NCBI GenBank assembly: GCA_003527225.1
Contig: DPXQ01000138.1
Coordinates: forward strand, 38,001-60,512
Source: Rhizobium sp.
GTDB lineage: Bacteria; Pseudomonadota; Alphaproteobacteria; Rhizobiales; Rhizobiaceae
Direction of reading: 5' to 3'
Length of the DNA: 22,512 nt
Both the position numbers and the translations under genes were made by a program. Shown in pieces: positions 13,538 through 21,091 of the stretch (position 1 is its first letter; every line of letters begins with the position of its first letter). The notes under the pieces were generated by a model. It had not been told where the DNA came from, did not search any database, and saw only the letters and a program-made list of their open reading frames with translations.

Positions 13538-15052
13538 ATGACAGTGCTTGCAGAACTCGATCCCGGCCTGAAGCAATTGTTCGACCGTATAGACAGCGCC
13601 CCGAGCCCTAGGGACGAGGCGCTCTTCGAGCTTCTGGAGGATTGGAAAGCCAAGCGGACGGACCTGCTTGCGCCGCCTGCCGCAGCAGTGGAGGAAATCG
13701 CGCGCTCGCGGCCAGAAACCGCCTTCGTCTTCCGCCATCGCGAGGGCGCGGAGCGCGACTACGTTCTCCACCTCGGGTCACAGGCGCTCGCGCCACTGCT
13801 CGGACGGGAGACGGAATCGAAGGCCCTTTCCAAGGCATCCTCCTTGCGCGGAAGCGTGCGCCTTCGCAGACTGTTCGAATTCGTAGGCCGGACGGGGGAG
13901 CCGCTCTCGGCCGTCTTCACGACCATGGCGGCCGACGGAAGCAGCATCGTCGCCGAAATCCTGGTGGCACCGCTGTCGGATGACGGCCGCACGATCGATG
14001 CGGTGTTCGGCGGACTGACGGTGAGGCCGCTTGCCATTGCCACTTCCACTGTGCCGGCGAAAGCGGAAGACGGAACCGCGCCGCTCATCTTCTCTTTCGC
14101 CCGCGATGCGGAGTTCGGCGGTCGCGTCGCCCGCCATCTCGGACTGGATTTGAGCCCGCTCGAGGAACGAGAATTCGAGGACGGGGAACACAAGGCCCGC
14201 CCCCTCGAAAGCGTCAGGGGAAGACATGCCTTCGTCATCGCCAGCCTCCATGGCAGCGACGGGCAGACCGCCAACGACCGCCTCTGCCGTCTGCTATTTT
14301 TCATCGGCGCATTGAAGACGAACGGCGCTACCCGCGTCACCGCCGTCACGCCATATCTCTGCTATCTCAGGAAGGACCGCCAGACGAAGCCGCGCGACCC
14401 GCTCACCGGGCGTTATGTCGCCCAGTTGCTGGAAACGATGGGCGCCGATCAGGTGATCGTCGTCGAAGCGCACAATGTCGCGGCGTTCCAGTCGTCCTTC
14501 CGTGTCCCGACCGTGCATCTTGACGCCTATGACGCCTTCGCCAGCCATGCTGCGGCGCATATCGGCGATGCCGAGGTCACGGTTGTTTCGCCCGATCTCG
14601 GCGGCGGCAAGCGCGCGGAGACCTTCCGCGAGCGGCTGGAACAGATACTCGGCCGGCCTGTCGGCAAGGCTTTCATGGAGAAGCAGCGCAGCAAGGGTGT
14701 CGTTTCTGGCGAACTCTTCGCCGGCGATGTGAAGGGTCGCATCGCCATCGTCATCGACGACCTCATCAGTTCCGGCGGCACCATGGTCCGGGTGGCGGAG
14801 GCCTGCATGGCACGGGGGGCGAAGGAAGTGCGCCTTCTGGCGACCCACGCGCTTTTCTCCGAGGGTGCGGAGGAACGCCTCGCTCGGGCTCCGATCGCCG
14901 AACTGGCTGTGGCCGACACGGTGCCCGTGGATCTGGAATCATCGCCGCTCGGAAACCGCCTCGTCGTGATACCCGTCGCCGACCTATTCGCGGACGCGAT
15001 CGTGCGCTGCCACCGGGGTTCCATGGCGTCCGGTGATCAGAATCTACTCTGA
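13538..15052 (+). CDS. PAS-like domain fused to ribose-phosphate pyrophosphokinase (PRPP synthetase)
   Basis: A 504-residue protein. Residues about 183-490 form a complete PRPP synthetase: R-E-F-E-D-G-E near 211-217 and V-R-G near 226. The ATP-site stretch is T-P-Y-L-C-Y-L-R-K-D-R-Q (271-282), the catalytic His is in E-A-H (310-312), S-P-D-L-G-G is at 351-356, and the PRPP/ribose-5-phosphate loop D-D-L-I-S-S-G-G-T is at 407-415. Canonical synthetases are about 310-320 residues. The extra 180 residues in front contain an alpha-beta region (about 60-165: Y-V-L-H-L-G near 75-80, L-F-E-F near 112-115, then alternating strands) that resembles the PAS_5-type domain of rhizobia; this is a weaker, by-eye assignment. 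Start ATG with GAGGT 5 bases upstream. The enzyme should make PRPP from ribose 5-phosphate and ATP. As it is divergent from the house-keeping pattern, I read it as a specialised second copy and give no prs symbol. Confidence 0.82.
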   Translation: MTVLAELDPGLKQLFDRIDSAPSPRDEALFELLEDWKAKRTDLLAPPAAAVEEIARSRPETAFVFRHREGAERDYVLHLGSQALAPLLGRETESKALSKASSLRGSVRLRRLFEFVGRTGEPLSAVFTTMAADGSSIVAEILVAPLSDDGRTIDAVFGGLTVRPLAIATSTVPAKAEDGTAPLIFSFARDAEFGGRVARHLGLDLSPLEEREFEDGEHKARPLESVRGRHAFVIASLHGSDGQTANDRLCRLLFFIGALKTNGATRVTAVTPYLCYLRKDRQTKPRDPLTGRYVAQLLETMGADQVIVVEAHNVAAFQSSFRVPTVHLDAYDAFASHAAAHIGDAEVTVVSPDLGGGKRAETFRERLEQILGRPVGKAFMEKQRSKGVVSGELFAGDVKGRIAIVIDDLISSGGTMVRVAEACMARGAKEVRLLATHALFSEGAEERLARAPIAELAVADTVPVDLESSPLGNRLVVIPVADLFADAIVRCHRGSMASGDQNLL

Positions 15053-15099
15053 GATAAGGCGTAGCGCGCGACAATCGCGTCGGGCCTCGCAACAAGAGT

Positions 15100-15127
15100 T
15101 TGCTTTCGGAGGCCATGTCGGTACTAT
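15100..15127 (+). promoter_or_regulatory. Candidate sigma-70 promoter for the diguanylate cyclase gene
   Basis: TTGCTT (15100-15105) and TACTAT (15122-15127) are separated by 16 bases, 30 bases before the ATG at 15158, with GGGAGGG between. The match to the consensus hexamers is four of six in each case. It would give the cyclase its own transcript despite following the PRPP synthetase fusion by only 105 bases. Confidence 0.35.
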
Positions 15128-15157
15128 CCTGGTCAGAACCGGGAGGGCCGTTTCCCA

Positions 15158-16147
15158 ATGTTCGAACGTATCTTAAACCTGCTTGGCCTTAGACGGAACA
15201 ATGCCCCAGAGCCGACGGATCCCGATGTTTTTCGGCAATTGACGGAAAACAGCGCCGACGTCATCATCCAGGTCGGCGAGGGAATGACCGCGAAATACGT
15301 ATCGCCTTCCGTCACTCGCCTTCTCGGCTGGGCGCCGGAAGACATGCTCGGCAAACCACCCGACGCATTCATCTATGCGGACGACCTTCCCCAGGTCGCC
15401 GAAGTACGGGCGCGGAAGCTCGCAGGCGTGGACGACAACAGTGCCGAGTTTTTCCGAATGTACAAGAAGAGCGGGGGTATGGTCTGGGTGGAGGGGAAGG
15501 CCAGGCCGATCCGCGACCCGAAAACCGGTGAGCTCAATTCCATAGTCCTCATTGTGCGGGACTATTCGGAGCGCAAGGAGGCCATCGATCGTCTTGCGAT
15601 GCTCGCCGAGACGGATGGTTTGACCGGCCTTGGAAATCGCCATGCGTTCGACACCGCTTTGGAGGGTGAGTGGAAACGGACACTGCAGGCGGGCACACAG
15701 ATATCGCTACTTCTCCTCGACCTCGATCATTTCAAGAATGTCAACGACACCTTTGGGCATCAGGTGGGTGACGATTGCCTTCGCGCAGCCGCCAAAGCGG
15801 CGGCCAAAGCTGCGCGAAGACCGGGCGACCGCGCCTGCCGCTACGGCGGCGAGGAGATCACCGTGATCCTGCCGAATACGGATTTGGAAGGCGCCGTCGC
15901 CGTTGCGGAGGAACTACGGCTCGCTGTCGAAGCGCTTCACTTGCCGTCCGGCCGCGCCGATCCGGCGACTCCATGGTTGACCTGCAGCATTGGCGTTGCG
16001 ACAGCGCTCAGCCGGGAGGGGGGGTCCATGTATACGCCCGAAGCCTTGCTGGCGGCGGCGGATCGCGCTCTGTACGATGCCAAAAATCAAGGCCGCAACT
16101 GTGTCAGGACAGCGCTGATGCTTGCCCCGGACTACCGGCCGCATTAG
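15158..16147 (+). CDS. PAS-GGDEF diguanylate cyclase
   Basis: A 329-residue soluble protein. A PAS/PAC sensor domain (about 22-140; D-V-I-I-Q-V near 34, W-V-E-G-K-A-R-P-I near 108) is followed by a GGDEF domain (about 147-320). The active site reads G-G-E-E-I at 230-234, an accepted active variant. Five residues before it lies an R-P-G-D inhibitory site (221-224), so product feedback is expected. D-G-L-T-G-L-G-N-R-H opens the domain, and L-D-L-D-H-F-K-N-V-N-D with the metal aspartate lies near 188-198. The reaction is 2 GTP to cyclic di-GMP. No EAL domain and no membrane span are seen, so the PAS domain should read a cytosolic cue. An Ala/Lys-rich helix near 206-216 looks like a local repeat. 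Its 3' end overlaps the convergent phosphoribosyltransferase gene by 44 bp. Confidence 0.92.
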   Translation: MFERILNLLGLRRNNAPEPTDPDVFRQLTENSADVIIQVGEGMTAKYVSPSVTRLLGWAPEDMLGKPPDAFIYADDLPQVAEVRARKLAGVDDNSAEFFRMYKKSGGMVWVEGKARPIRDPKTGELNSIVLIVRDYSERKEAIDRLAMLAETDGLTGLGNRHAFDTALEGEWKRTLQAGTQISLLLLDLDHFKNVNDTFGHQVGDDCLRAAAKAAAKAARRPGDRACRYGGEEITVILPNTDLEGAVAVAEELRLAVEALHLPSGRADPATPWLTCSIGVATALSREGGSMYTPEALLAAADRALYDAKNQGRNCVRTALMLAPDYRPH

Positions 16148-16781
16148 CGGCAGCATCGAGATACGCAATCACATCGGCATCGGTCAGTTGCGGAAAGTCC
16201 CGGTAGTGGGCGCCGACGGCGCCAAGCGAACTCAGGTGTTCAAGACAGATGACCTCGTCCGCCTCCTCTTCCAGTTCGGGCAGCAGGTTGGCGGGTACAA
16301 CGGGCATCGCCACCACGATCCGGCGCGGCTTCTTGTCTCTCAGGCCCTTCAAGGCCGCACGAAGCGTCGCGCCGGTCGCCACGCCGTCATCGACGACAAC
16401 AGCGGTTTTCCCGGCAATTTGCACCGGCGGGCGGTCCTTCAGATACAATTGACGGCGACGGTCGATTTCCTTCAGCTCGCGCTGGCAGGCGGCATCGAAC
16501 TCGCTCGGCGACACACCGGCGTAACCGATGACATCCTCGTTTCGGACGATCCTCGGCGTGTCCCCGTCGACGACCGCGCCCATGGCCACTTCCGGCTGAT
16601 ACGGCGCGCCGATCTTGCGAACAAGCAGCAGATCAAGCGGCGCCTTGATCTGCGTCGCAATGGGCAGAGCCACCTGAAGTCCACCTCTGGGAAGCGCAAG
16701 CACGACTGTATCCGTGCCACGGTAATGGGAAAGCGCTGCGGCGAGGCGTGCGCCCGCCTCGGTACGATCACTAAACGGCAT
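16104..16781 (-). CDS. Phosphoribosyltransferase-family protein (COG1926)
   Basis: A 225-residue type I phosphoribosyltransferase fold. The PRPP-binding loop V-V-V-D-D-G-V-A-T-G-A-T runs 128-139, with the paired acidic residues D131-D132. L-A-L-P-R-G-G at 28-34 and L-L-V-R-K-I-G-A-P at 52-60 are COG1926 hallmarks, as is G-A-V-V-D-G-D near 68-74. A dienelactone-hydrolase-like extension found in some relatives is absent. The acceptor base is unknown. GGGAG lies about 9 bases before the ATG at 16781. It converges on the cyclase gene with a 44-bp overlap of the two coding ends, so antisense interference between the transcripts is possible. A PRPP-making enzyme encoded two genes away fits a PRPP-using role, but this is inference. 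Confidence 0.88.
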   Translation of the reverse strand: MPFSDRTEAGARLAAALSHYRGTDTVVLALPRGGLQVALPIATQIKAPLDLLLVRKIGAPYQPEVAMGAVVDGDTPRIVRNEDVIGYAGVSPSEFDAACQRELKEIDRRRQLYLKDRPPVQIAGKTAVVVDDGVATGATLRAALKGLRDKKPRRIVVAMPVVPANLLPELEEEADEVICLEHLSSLGAVGAHYRDFPQLTDADVIAYLDAAANAAGSPGQASALS

Positions 16782-16911
16782 GATATTTCTCCCGGTCGAG
16801 ATCGACGGATCACGCTCAAGAGAATATCATATCGCGTTCACACCCATGACGGCAATCAGAGAGGAGCGTTTCGACAGGCGCACTGCCATTGGCACTTTTC
16901 GGAGGATCAGA

Positions 16912-17178
16912 TCACAGTGGCCGAGCGACTGGCTCGCCCCGGCCCCAGGCCTCGGCCCAGTCCATCAAGCGCAACATGTCCATCTTGAGCGCCTGCTGCC
17001 GGGCGATCGCATCCGCATGGTCGGGATTGGAGCGTGGATCGTAGAAGCTGGCAAGCTCCGTTCCGGCTTCCCTCCGGGCCGCTTCCAATTGCATTTTCAG
17101 CGCGCCTACCTCGGCCTTGACCGCGAAATACCGTCTCATCACGTGGATCAGGGTGATGTCGTCTTCGGTGATATCCAC
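16912..17178 (-). CDS. Small hypothetical protein, 88 residues
   Basis: I do not recognise this protein. It starts at a GTG with GGAG about 9 bases upstream. It is highly charged and mostly predicted helical, with an amphipathic heptad-like stretch (V-K-A-E-V-G-A-L-K-M-Q-L-E-A-A-R-R-E near 20-37) that could be a coiled coil. After a Y-D-P-R-S-N-P-D-H linker comes a second helix, and Trp residues lie near positions 74 and 78. There is no signal peptide or membrane span. It lies 130 bases upstream of the phosphoribosyltransferase gene on the same strand and may share its transcript. A frame on the opposite strand is longer, but has no ribosome site and an untypical composition. Confidence 0.55.
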   Translation of the reverse strand: MDITEDDITLIHVMRRYFAVKAEVGALKMQLEAARREAGTELASFYDPRSNPDHADAIARQQALKMDMLRLMDWAEAWGRGEPVARPL

Positions 17179-17365
17179 GGGATTGTCTCCGTCATGCTTA
17201 TTAACGAATGGTCGCTTGATCCGATTCGTACGGCAAAGTCACGGCAGGAATTGGGGCAGATGAAGACCGAAATCGCGTCTTTTTGCCCGGTCTGCGTGCC
17301 AACGCCGCGGAATTGCGGGAAAAACAGGATCCGGAACGCTGCCTTGTTTTCGTGGATTTTCCCTC

Positions 17366-17387
17366 CAAAATCTTGGGGGTAATTTTG
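17366..17387. promoter_or_regulatory. Small inverted repeat before the DUF1810 gene
   Basis: CAAAAT (17366-17371) and ATTTTG (17382-17387) face each other across a 10-base G-rich centre, about 35 bases upstream of the ATG at 17423, within a locally AT-richer stretch. It may be an operator or promoter part. The surrounding 244-base divergent gap shows no other clear gene. Confidence 0.25.
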
Positions 17388-17422
17388 ACCTCGGCCACAA
17401 CCCACAACCGGAGGGGGATTGA

Positions 17423-17875
17423 ATGAACTCACACCCGGAAAAAGACGAGTTCGACCTTGATCGCTTCGTGACTGCGCAGGTTCCGGTCTATCGTCAGGCT
17501 CTTGCCGAGCTTCACGACGGCGCCAAGCGCTCCCACTGGATGTGGTTCATCTTCCCGCAGATGGCCGGCCTCGGCCGCTCGGCCATGGCGCAGCATTACG
17601 GCATTGTTTCGCTCGATGAAGCCCGCGCCTATCTCCGCCATCCCGTTCTCGGGCCGCGCCTGAAGGAATGCGTCGAGACCATGCTTTGCCACGGGAACCG
17701 CACGGCCCATGAAATTCTCGGCTCGCTGGATGACTTCAAGTTTCGGTCCTGCCTGACGCTTTTCATCGCCGCTGCTCCAACCGTGCCCTTGTTCCGGCAG
17801 GCGCTCTACCAATTCTATGGCGGCGAGACCGATCCCCGCACCCTTGACCTTCTCGGCCTCGGCGACCCGGGATGA
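17423..17875 (+). CDS. DUF1810 family protein
   Basis: A 150-residue soluble protein of the DUF1810 family (COG5579). It is recognised by D-L-D-R-F-V-x-A-Q near the start, then G-A-K-R-S-H-W-M-W-F-I-F-P-Q near 34-47, H-Y-G-I near 62 and the A-R-A-Y-L-x-H-P-V-L-G-x-R-L stretch near 71-84. The end has the D-x-x-K-F-R-S-C-L-T-L-F motif and the closing helix F-x-x-A-L-x-x-F-Y-G-G-x-x-D. The length is normal for the family. The biochemical role is unknown. A GGAGGGGG ribosome site precedes the ATG. It is divergent from the small 88-residue gene and is followed after 150 bases by a receptor gene with its own likely promoter. Confidence 0.88.
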   Translation: MNSHPEKDEFDLDRFVTAQVPVYRQALAELHDGAKRSHWMWFIFPQMAGLGRSAMAQHYGIVSLDEARAYLRHPVLGPRLKECVETMLCHGNRTAHEILGSLDDFKFRSCLTLFIAAAPTVPLFRQALYQFYGGETDPRTLDLLGLGDPG

Positions 17876-17952
17876 AAAGTTGTGCCAGGAAGGCGCCGCC
17901 CCGAAAACGGTGTGTAAGCAATTGGAGAAACAGGGTATTTCAGGCAATTCTA

Positions 17953-17980
17953 TTGAATGCGGGGACGCAGCCGCTATTCT
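17953..17980 (+). promoter_or_regulatory. Candidate sigma-70 promoter for the dCache receptor gene
   Basis: TTGAAT (17953-17958) and TATTCT (17975-17980) are 16 bases apart, about 46 bases before the start codon at 18026, and lie in the only AT-richer part of this gap. Each hexamer matches the consensus at four of six positions. Confidence 0.35.
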
Positions 17981-18025
17981 GTGTATTCCGAATGATACCG
18001 CCAATGGCGCAGGAGGTTCATGTAC

Positions 18026-19099
18026 ATGAGGAAGTCGCACCGGAAAGCTCCGAGCCTGTCGGTCGTCACTTACGCGTTCGTTTCCATCAGCGCGGCGGTG
18101 GTAGGCGTATTGTTCCTCCTGCTCATGCGCGAGCGGCTCGAAGTCTATCAACACGAAACCCTCGCCTCAGCGATCACGACACGAGCGAAGGGCGTTCAAA
18201 CCGGCCTGGCCCGTGCGCTGCACGAGGAATTGAGCAACATGCGACATGTGGCGGAAAGGCTCGGCGGCGATGACCCGCAAGACATGGCCTTCAAGCTCAA
18301 GATGGTCGTCGGCGATGGCAGCCGGATATCCTGGGGCGCCTTTGCCGGGATAGATGGACGAGTCCAGGCATCTTCCGATGGTCTACTGGTCGGAGAAGAC
18401 GCCTCGGAGCGGGGCTGGTTCAAAGGAGGACTGAAGGGGCCCTATGCAGGTGAAGTACGGGAAGACGTCACGTTGCCCAGCGGACAGCCTCCGAGATTCA
18501 TAAGTCTGTCCATGCCGGTGCGCGGTTCCGCAGGCGAGATCAAGGGCGTTCTTGACCTGCGCTTGAATTTTGAGTGGCCGAAAGACTATCTGTCCGATAT
18601 GGCGGACGCCCTGGACATTGACGTGTTCCTGCTCGACACAAAGGGTGAAATCATCATCGCCTCTGATGGGGCATCCTACGGCACACTGGACCTTCCAAGT
18701 GTGCGCGCCGCCCAGACGGGAGCGACGGCGACCAATCTGGAGCAATGGCCGGACGGCCGGCTCTATTTCACAACGACTCTGCCTGAGATCGTCTATCGCG
18801 ATGTGCCGACTTTCGGATGGAGCCTGATTTCACGCATTCCGGCCGACACAATGCTGGCACCGGACGAGAACCTGTCCGACCAGATGATCTTCTATCTTGC
18901 AAGTTTCGGTTTGATGCTGTTGCTGCTGACACTCATTTTCGTCGAATCCTATGTCCGACCGTTCGGAACCCTGGCGCGCTCCGCGCAGAAGATCGCCGAC
19001 GGCATGGATATTTACCCCGAGGACACGAACCGGACGCAGGAACTACAGATGATCAGTGCCGCGCTCGCGCGCCTGCAGACACGCCTGCACAGGCATTGA
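18026..19099 (+). CDS. Orphan membrane receptor: dCache sensor domain plus HAMP, no output domain
   Basis: A 357-residue protein; positions below count from an upstream ATG at 18020. TM1 (about 12-36) is followed by a periplasmic double-Cache-like domain (about 40-285), with R-G-W-F-K-G near 131, E-V-R-E-D-V-T-L-P-S-G and F-I-S-L-S-M-P-V-R near 150-167, and a second lobe with D-I-D-V-F-L-L-D near 199. TM2 (about 289-312) leads into a HAMP-like segment beginning R-P-F-G-T-L-A-R-S-A. The protein stops there: no histidine kinase, GGDEF, EAL or chemotaxis domain follows, and only 19 bases remain before the convergent gene ends. The start at 18026 is preferred because AGGAGG lies 9 bases ahead, against only 3 for 18020. 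It could modulate a separate partner, or be the remnant of a larger sensor. Confidence 0.8.
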   Translation: MRKSHRKAPSLSVVTYAFVSISAAVVGVLFLLLMRERLEVYQHETLASAITTRAKGVQTGLARALHEELSNMRHVAERLGGDDPQDMAFKLKMVVGDGSRISWGAFAGIDGRVQASSDGLLVGEDASERGWFKGGLKGPYAGEVREDVTLPSGQPPRFISLSMPVRGSAGEIKGVLDLRLNFEWPKDYLSDMADALDIDVFLLDTKGEIIIASDGASYGTLDLPSVRAAQTGATATNLEQWPDGRLYFTTTLPEIVYRDVPTFGWSLISRIPADTMLAPDENLSDQMIFYLASFGLMLLLLTLIFVESYVRPFGTLARSAQKIADGMDIYPEDTNRTQELQMISAALARLQTRLHRH

Positions 19100-19118
19100 A
19101 GCATCATTGCCGCGCCCT

Positions 19119-21089
19119 TCAGCGCCAGCGGGAGCCGAAGACGATCTCGCGAATGATCGACCTCAGGCGCGTGCGGGTCACGCCAGGTGCCGATCCCCGC
19201 GCATAGAGCACTCTTAGCAAGGCCTCATACTCGAGCTCGGTCATCTCAAGGGAGAGCCATCCGCCGTCGCGGGTGGATTCTATAACGAATGCCGTGATCT
19301 CGCCGACATCCCGCAAGGCGATCTGCACTTGCGATCCCATCGTCAATCCGACCCCCCGCACACGCACGGACTCTTCCGTCAAATCCGTCACCCAGACGCG
19401 ATGCAATCCATCGTCGAGCCTCATCAGCGTACGCTGGGGATGGTCAGCAATGTGCGCCTCAACGCGAGGCATCTCAACACACACGATGATGATCACGGAC
19501 AGGGTTATGACGTTGTACATGCTCCAGAAAAGAAGCACCATTTTGCCGTCACCGGCATCATTGAAGGCGAACCGGTCGGACACAATCCCGATGGTCATGC
19601 CGACAAGCGTCAGGACGAGGAGCACGAGGAAAAGCGACATCAGACGCCACTGGATGACGACTTTTGATCTGTCCCCGCCCTTGGCCGTGACGCTGAATGC
19701 CCGGTTCCCGGGGCTGATCAATCCGGACCAACTCGCTCTTATGATCGGAACGGCACCGAGCAACTGGCTGACATCGTTGACGAGGGGGATGACCAGCCCC
19801 CCAGAGATGAAATTCAACACGAACAGCGTCCAGACATAATAGACGCCAAAATAGGAAACGATATCCGGTAGCGTCGCATAGATCGGGGTTGCATTCAGAT
19901 ACCAGGAAAACAGGGGAAATACGAGCGCGGCCAGACGGAACGGATAGCTGGTCAGCCAATAGAGCATGCTGTCGATGACGCTCCAACGGTCGCGCAGGCG
20001 CAGCGCCTTGCCTGACAATGGGCCGTAGGCGCTGCGTGCGATCTGCATCAGGCCGAGGCACCAGCGGGACCGCTGGGTCACGTATTCCTTCAGGCCTTCC
20101 GGAGCCAGCCCCTCCGTCAAGGGCTCGTTGAGATAGACGGTGCGCCACCCCTTGTCCTGCAGAACCAGGGTCATGAGGAAATCCTCGGTGACACTTTCCG
20201 TCGGAAACCCGCCGACATCGCTCAATGCTCGCCACCGCACGACCGACGACGTCCCGCAGCAGAATGCGATACCCCAGCCGTCACGGCTTGGCTGCAGGTG
20301 ATCGAAAAAGAAACGCTGCTCGTCCGGATAGGAGCGGCTAAGCCCCAAATTGTGCTGGATCGGATCCGGATTGAAGAAATGCTGCGGAGTCTGCACGAGG
20401 CCCACGCCGTCATCGTGGAAAAGCGCCAGACAACGGGTCAGGAATTCCTGATGCGGAACAAAATCGGGGTCGAGAACGGCGACGTAATCTGGAACCTCCT
20501 GTGTTTCCTTCAAAAGATCGAGGGTATAATTGATGTTGCCGGCCTTCGATCCCTTGTTGTCCGGGCGGCGCACGTAGCGCACATCCTGTTGGGCGCAGAA
20601 ATCGCGCAGCCAGTCCCGCTTTCCGTCATCCAGGACATAGACATCGACGTTTTCATAGTCGAGTGCCTTGGCGCCGGCGATCGTGCGCTGCAGCACCCCC
20701 TTTTCCTCGTTGTAGGTGGCAATCAGGAGCGCCACCTTCGGCGCGGAGGCCGGCTCCCACCAACGGGCGAAGCTGTTGGCTTCCGGCGTGCGGTCCTTCT
20801 TGCGCATCAAGATTGTGAAGGCGCTCAGCGAGGAGAGAAGTGCCGCGGCCTCCAGGAAAAAGAGACTCCAAGTGAACAAGCAGTCCCAGGTAGGCCCGAA
20901 CGGCGCAAGCGTCTCCGTCGCCCGCCACAGGATGTATCGCACGGAAAGGATAATGGCGATAACGAACAGGAGCGTCCTGTGCAACACGTTGTTCGGACGG
21001 AATACCAGGGGAGCCAGCAGGGCCAGGCCTGCGGTGATGGCGACCATAGCGAAGGCAGACTGCAACTCGGTCAGATGCAGTTCGAACAT
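19119..21089 (-). CDS. bgsA: BcsA-like processive glycosyltransferase, BgsA-type mixed-linkage beta-glucan synthase
   Basis: A 656-residue GT2 synthase of the inner membrane. Two or three N-terminal spans (about 12-95) precede the cytosolic catalytic domain. It has all four GT2 signatures: D-D-G (154-156), D-P-D (207-209), T-E-D (301-303) and Q-R-S-R-W (339-343). Membrane spans near 370-440 and a gating-loop motif F-S-V-T-A-K-G (465-471) follow, then two more spans (about 482-502, 516-538). The C-terminal 110 residues are PilZ-like in layout, but the classical R-x-x-x-R and D-x-S-x-x-G motifs are degenerate (D-L-T-E-E-S-V-R-V-R-G). In Sinorhizobium meliloti BgsA makes a beta-1,3/1,4-glucan from UDP-glucose and is activated by c-di-GMP binding at its C-terminus. 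The call is based on this architecture and on the partner gene; a cellulose synthase is the alternative, less likely without bcsB. It starts 2 bases after the partner gene ends. Confidence 0.8.
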   Translation of the reverse strand: MFELHLTELQSAFAMVAITAGLALLAPLVFRPNNVLHRTLLFVIAIILSVRYILWRATETLAPFGPTWDCLFTWSLFFLEAAALLSSLSAFTILMRKKDRTPEANSFARWWEPASAPKVALLIATYNEEKGVLQRTIAGAKALDYENVDVYVLDDGKRDWLRDFCAQQDVRYVRRPDNKGSKAGNINYTLDLLKETQEVPDYVAVLDPDFVPHQEFLTRCLALFHDDGVGLVQTPQHFFNPDPIQHNLGLSRSYPDEQRFFFDHLQPSRDGWGIAFCCGTSSVVRWRALSDVGGFPTESVTEDFLMTLVLQDKGWRTVYLNEPLTEGLAPEGLKEYVTQRSRWCLGLMQIARSAYGPLSGKALRLRDRWSVIDSMLYWLTSYPFRLAALVFPLFSWYLNATPIYATLPDIVSYFGVYYVWTLFVLNFISGGLVIPLVNDVSQLLGAVPIIRASWSGLISPGNRAFSVTAKGGDRSKVVIQWRLMSLFLVLLVLTLVGMTIGIVSDRFAFNDAGDGKMVLLFWSMYNVITLSVIIIVCVEMPRVEAHIADHPQRTLMRLDDGLHRVWVTDLTEESVRVRGVGLTMGSQVQIALRDVGEITAFVIESTRDGGWLSLEMTELEYEALLRVLYARGSAPGVTRTRLRSIIREIVFGSRWR

Positions 21090-21091
21090 GG

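Noticed and set aside
16780..17382. A 200-codon plus-strand frame across the gap and the 88-residue gene
   Set aside because: No ribosome site or recognised family. The minus-strand gene inside it has a better start, composition and spacing, though neither is proven.
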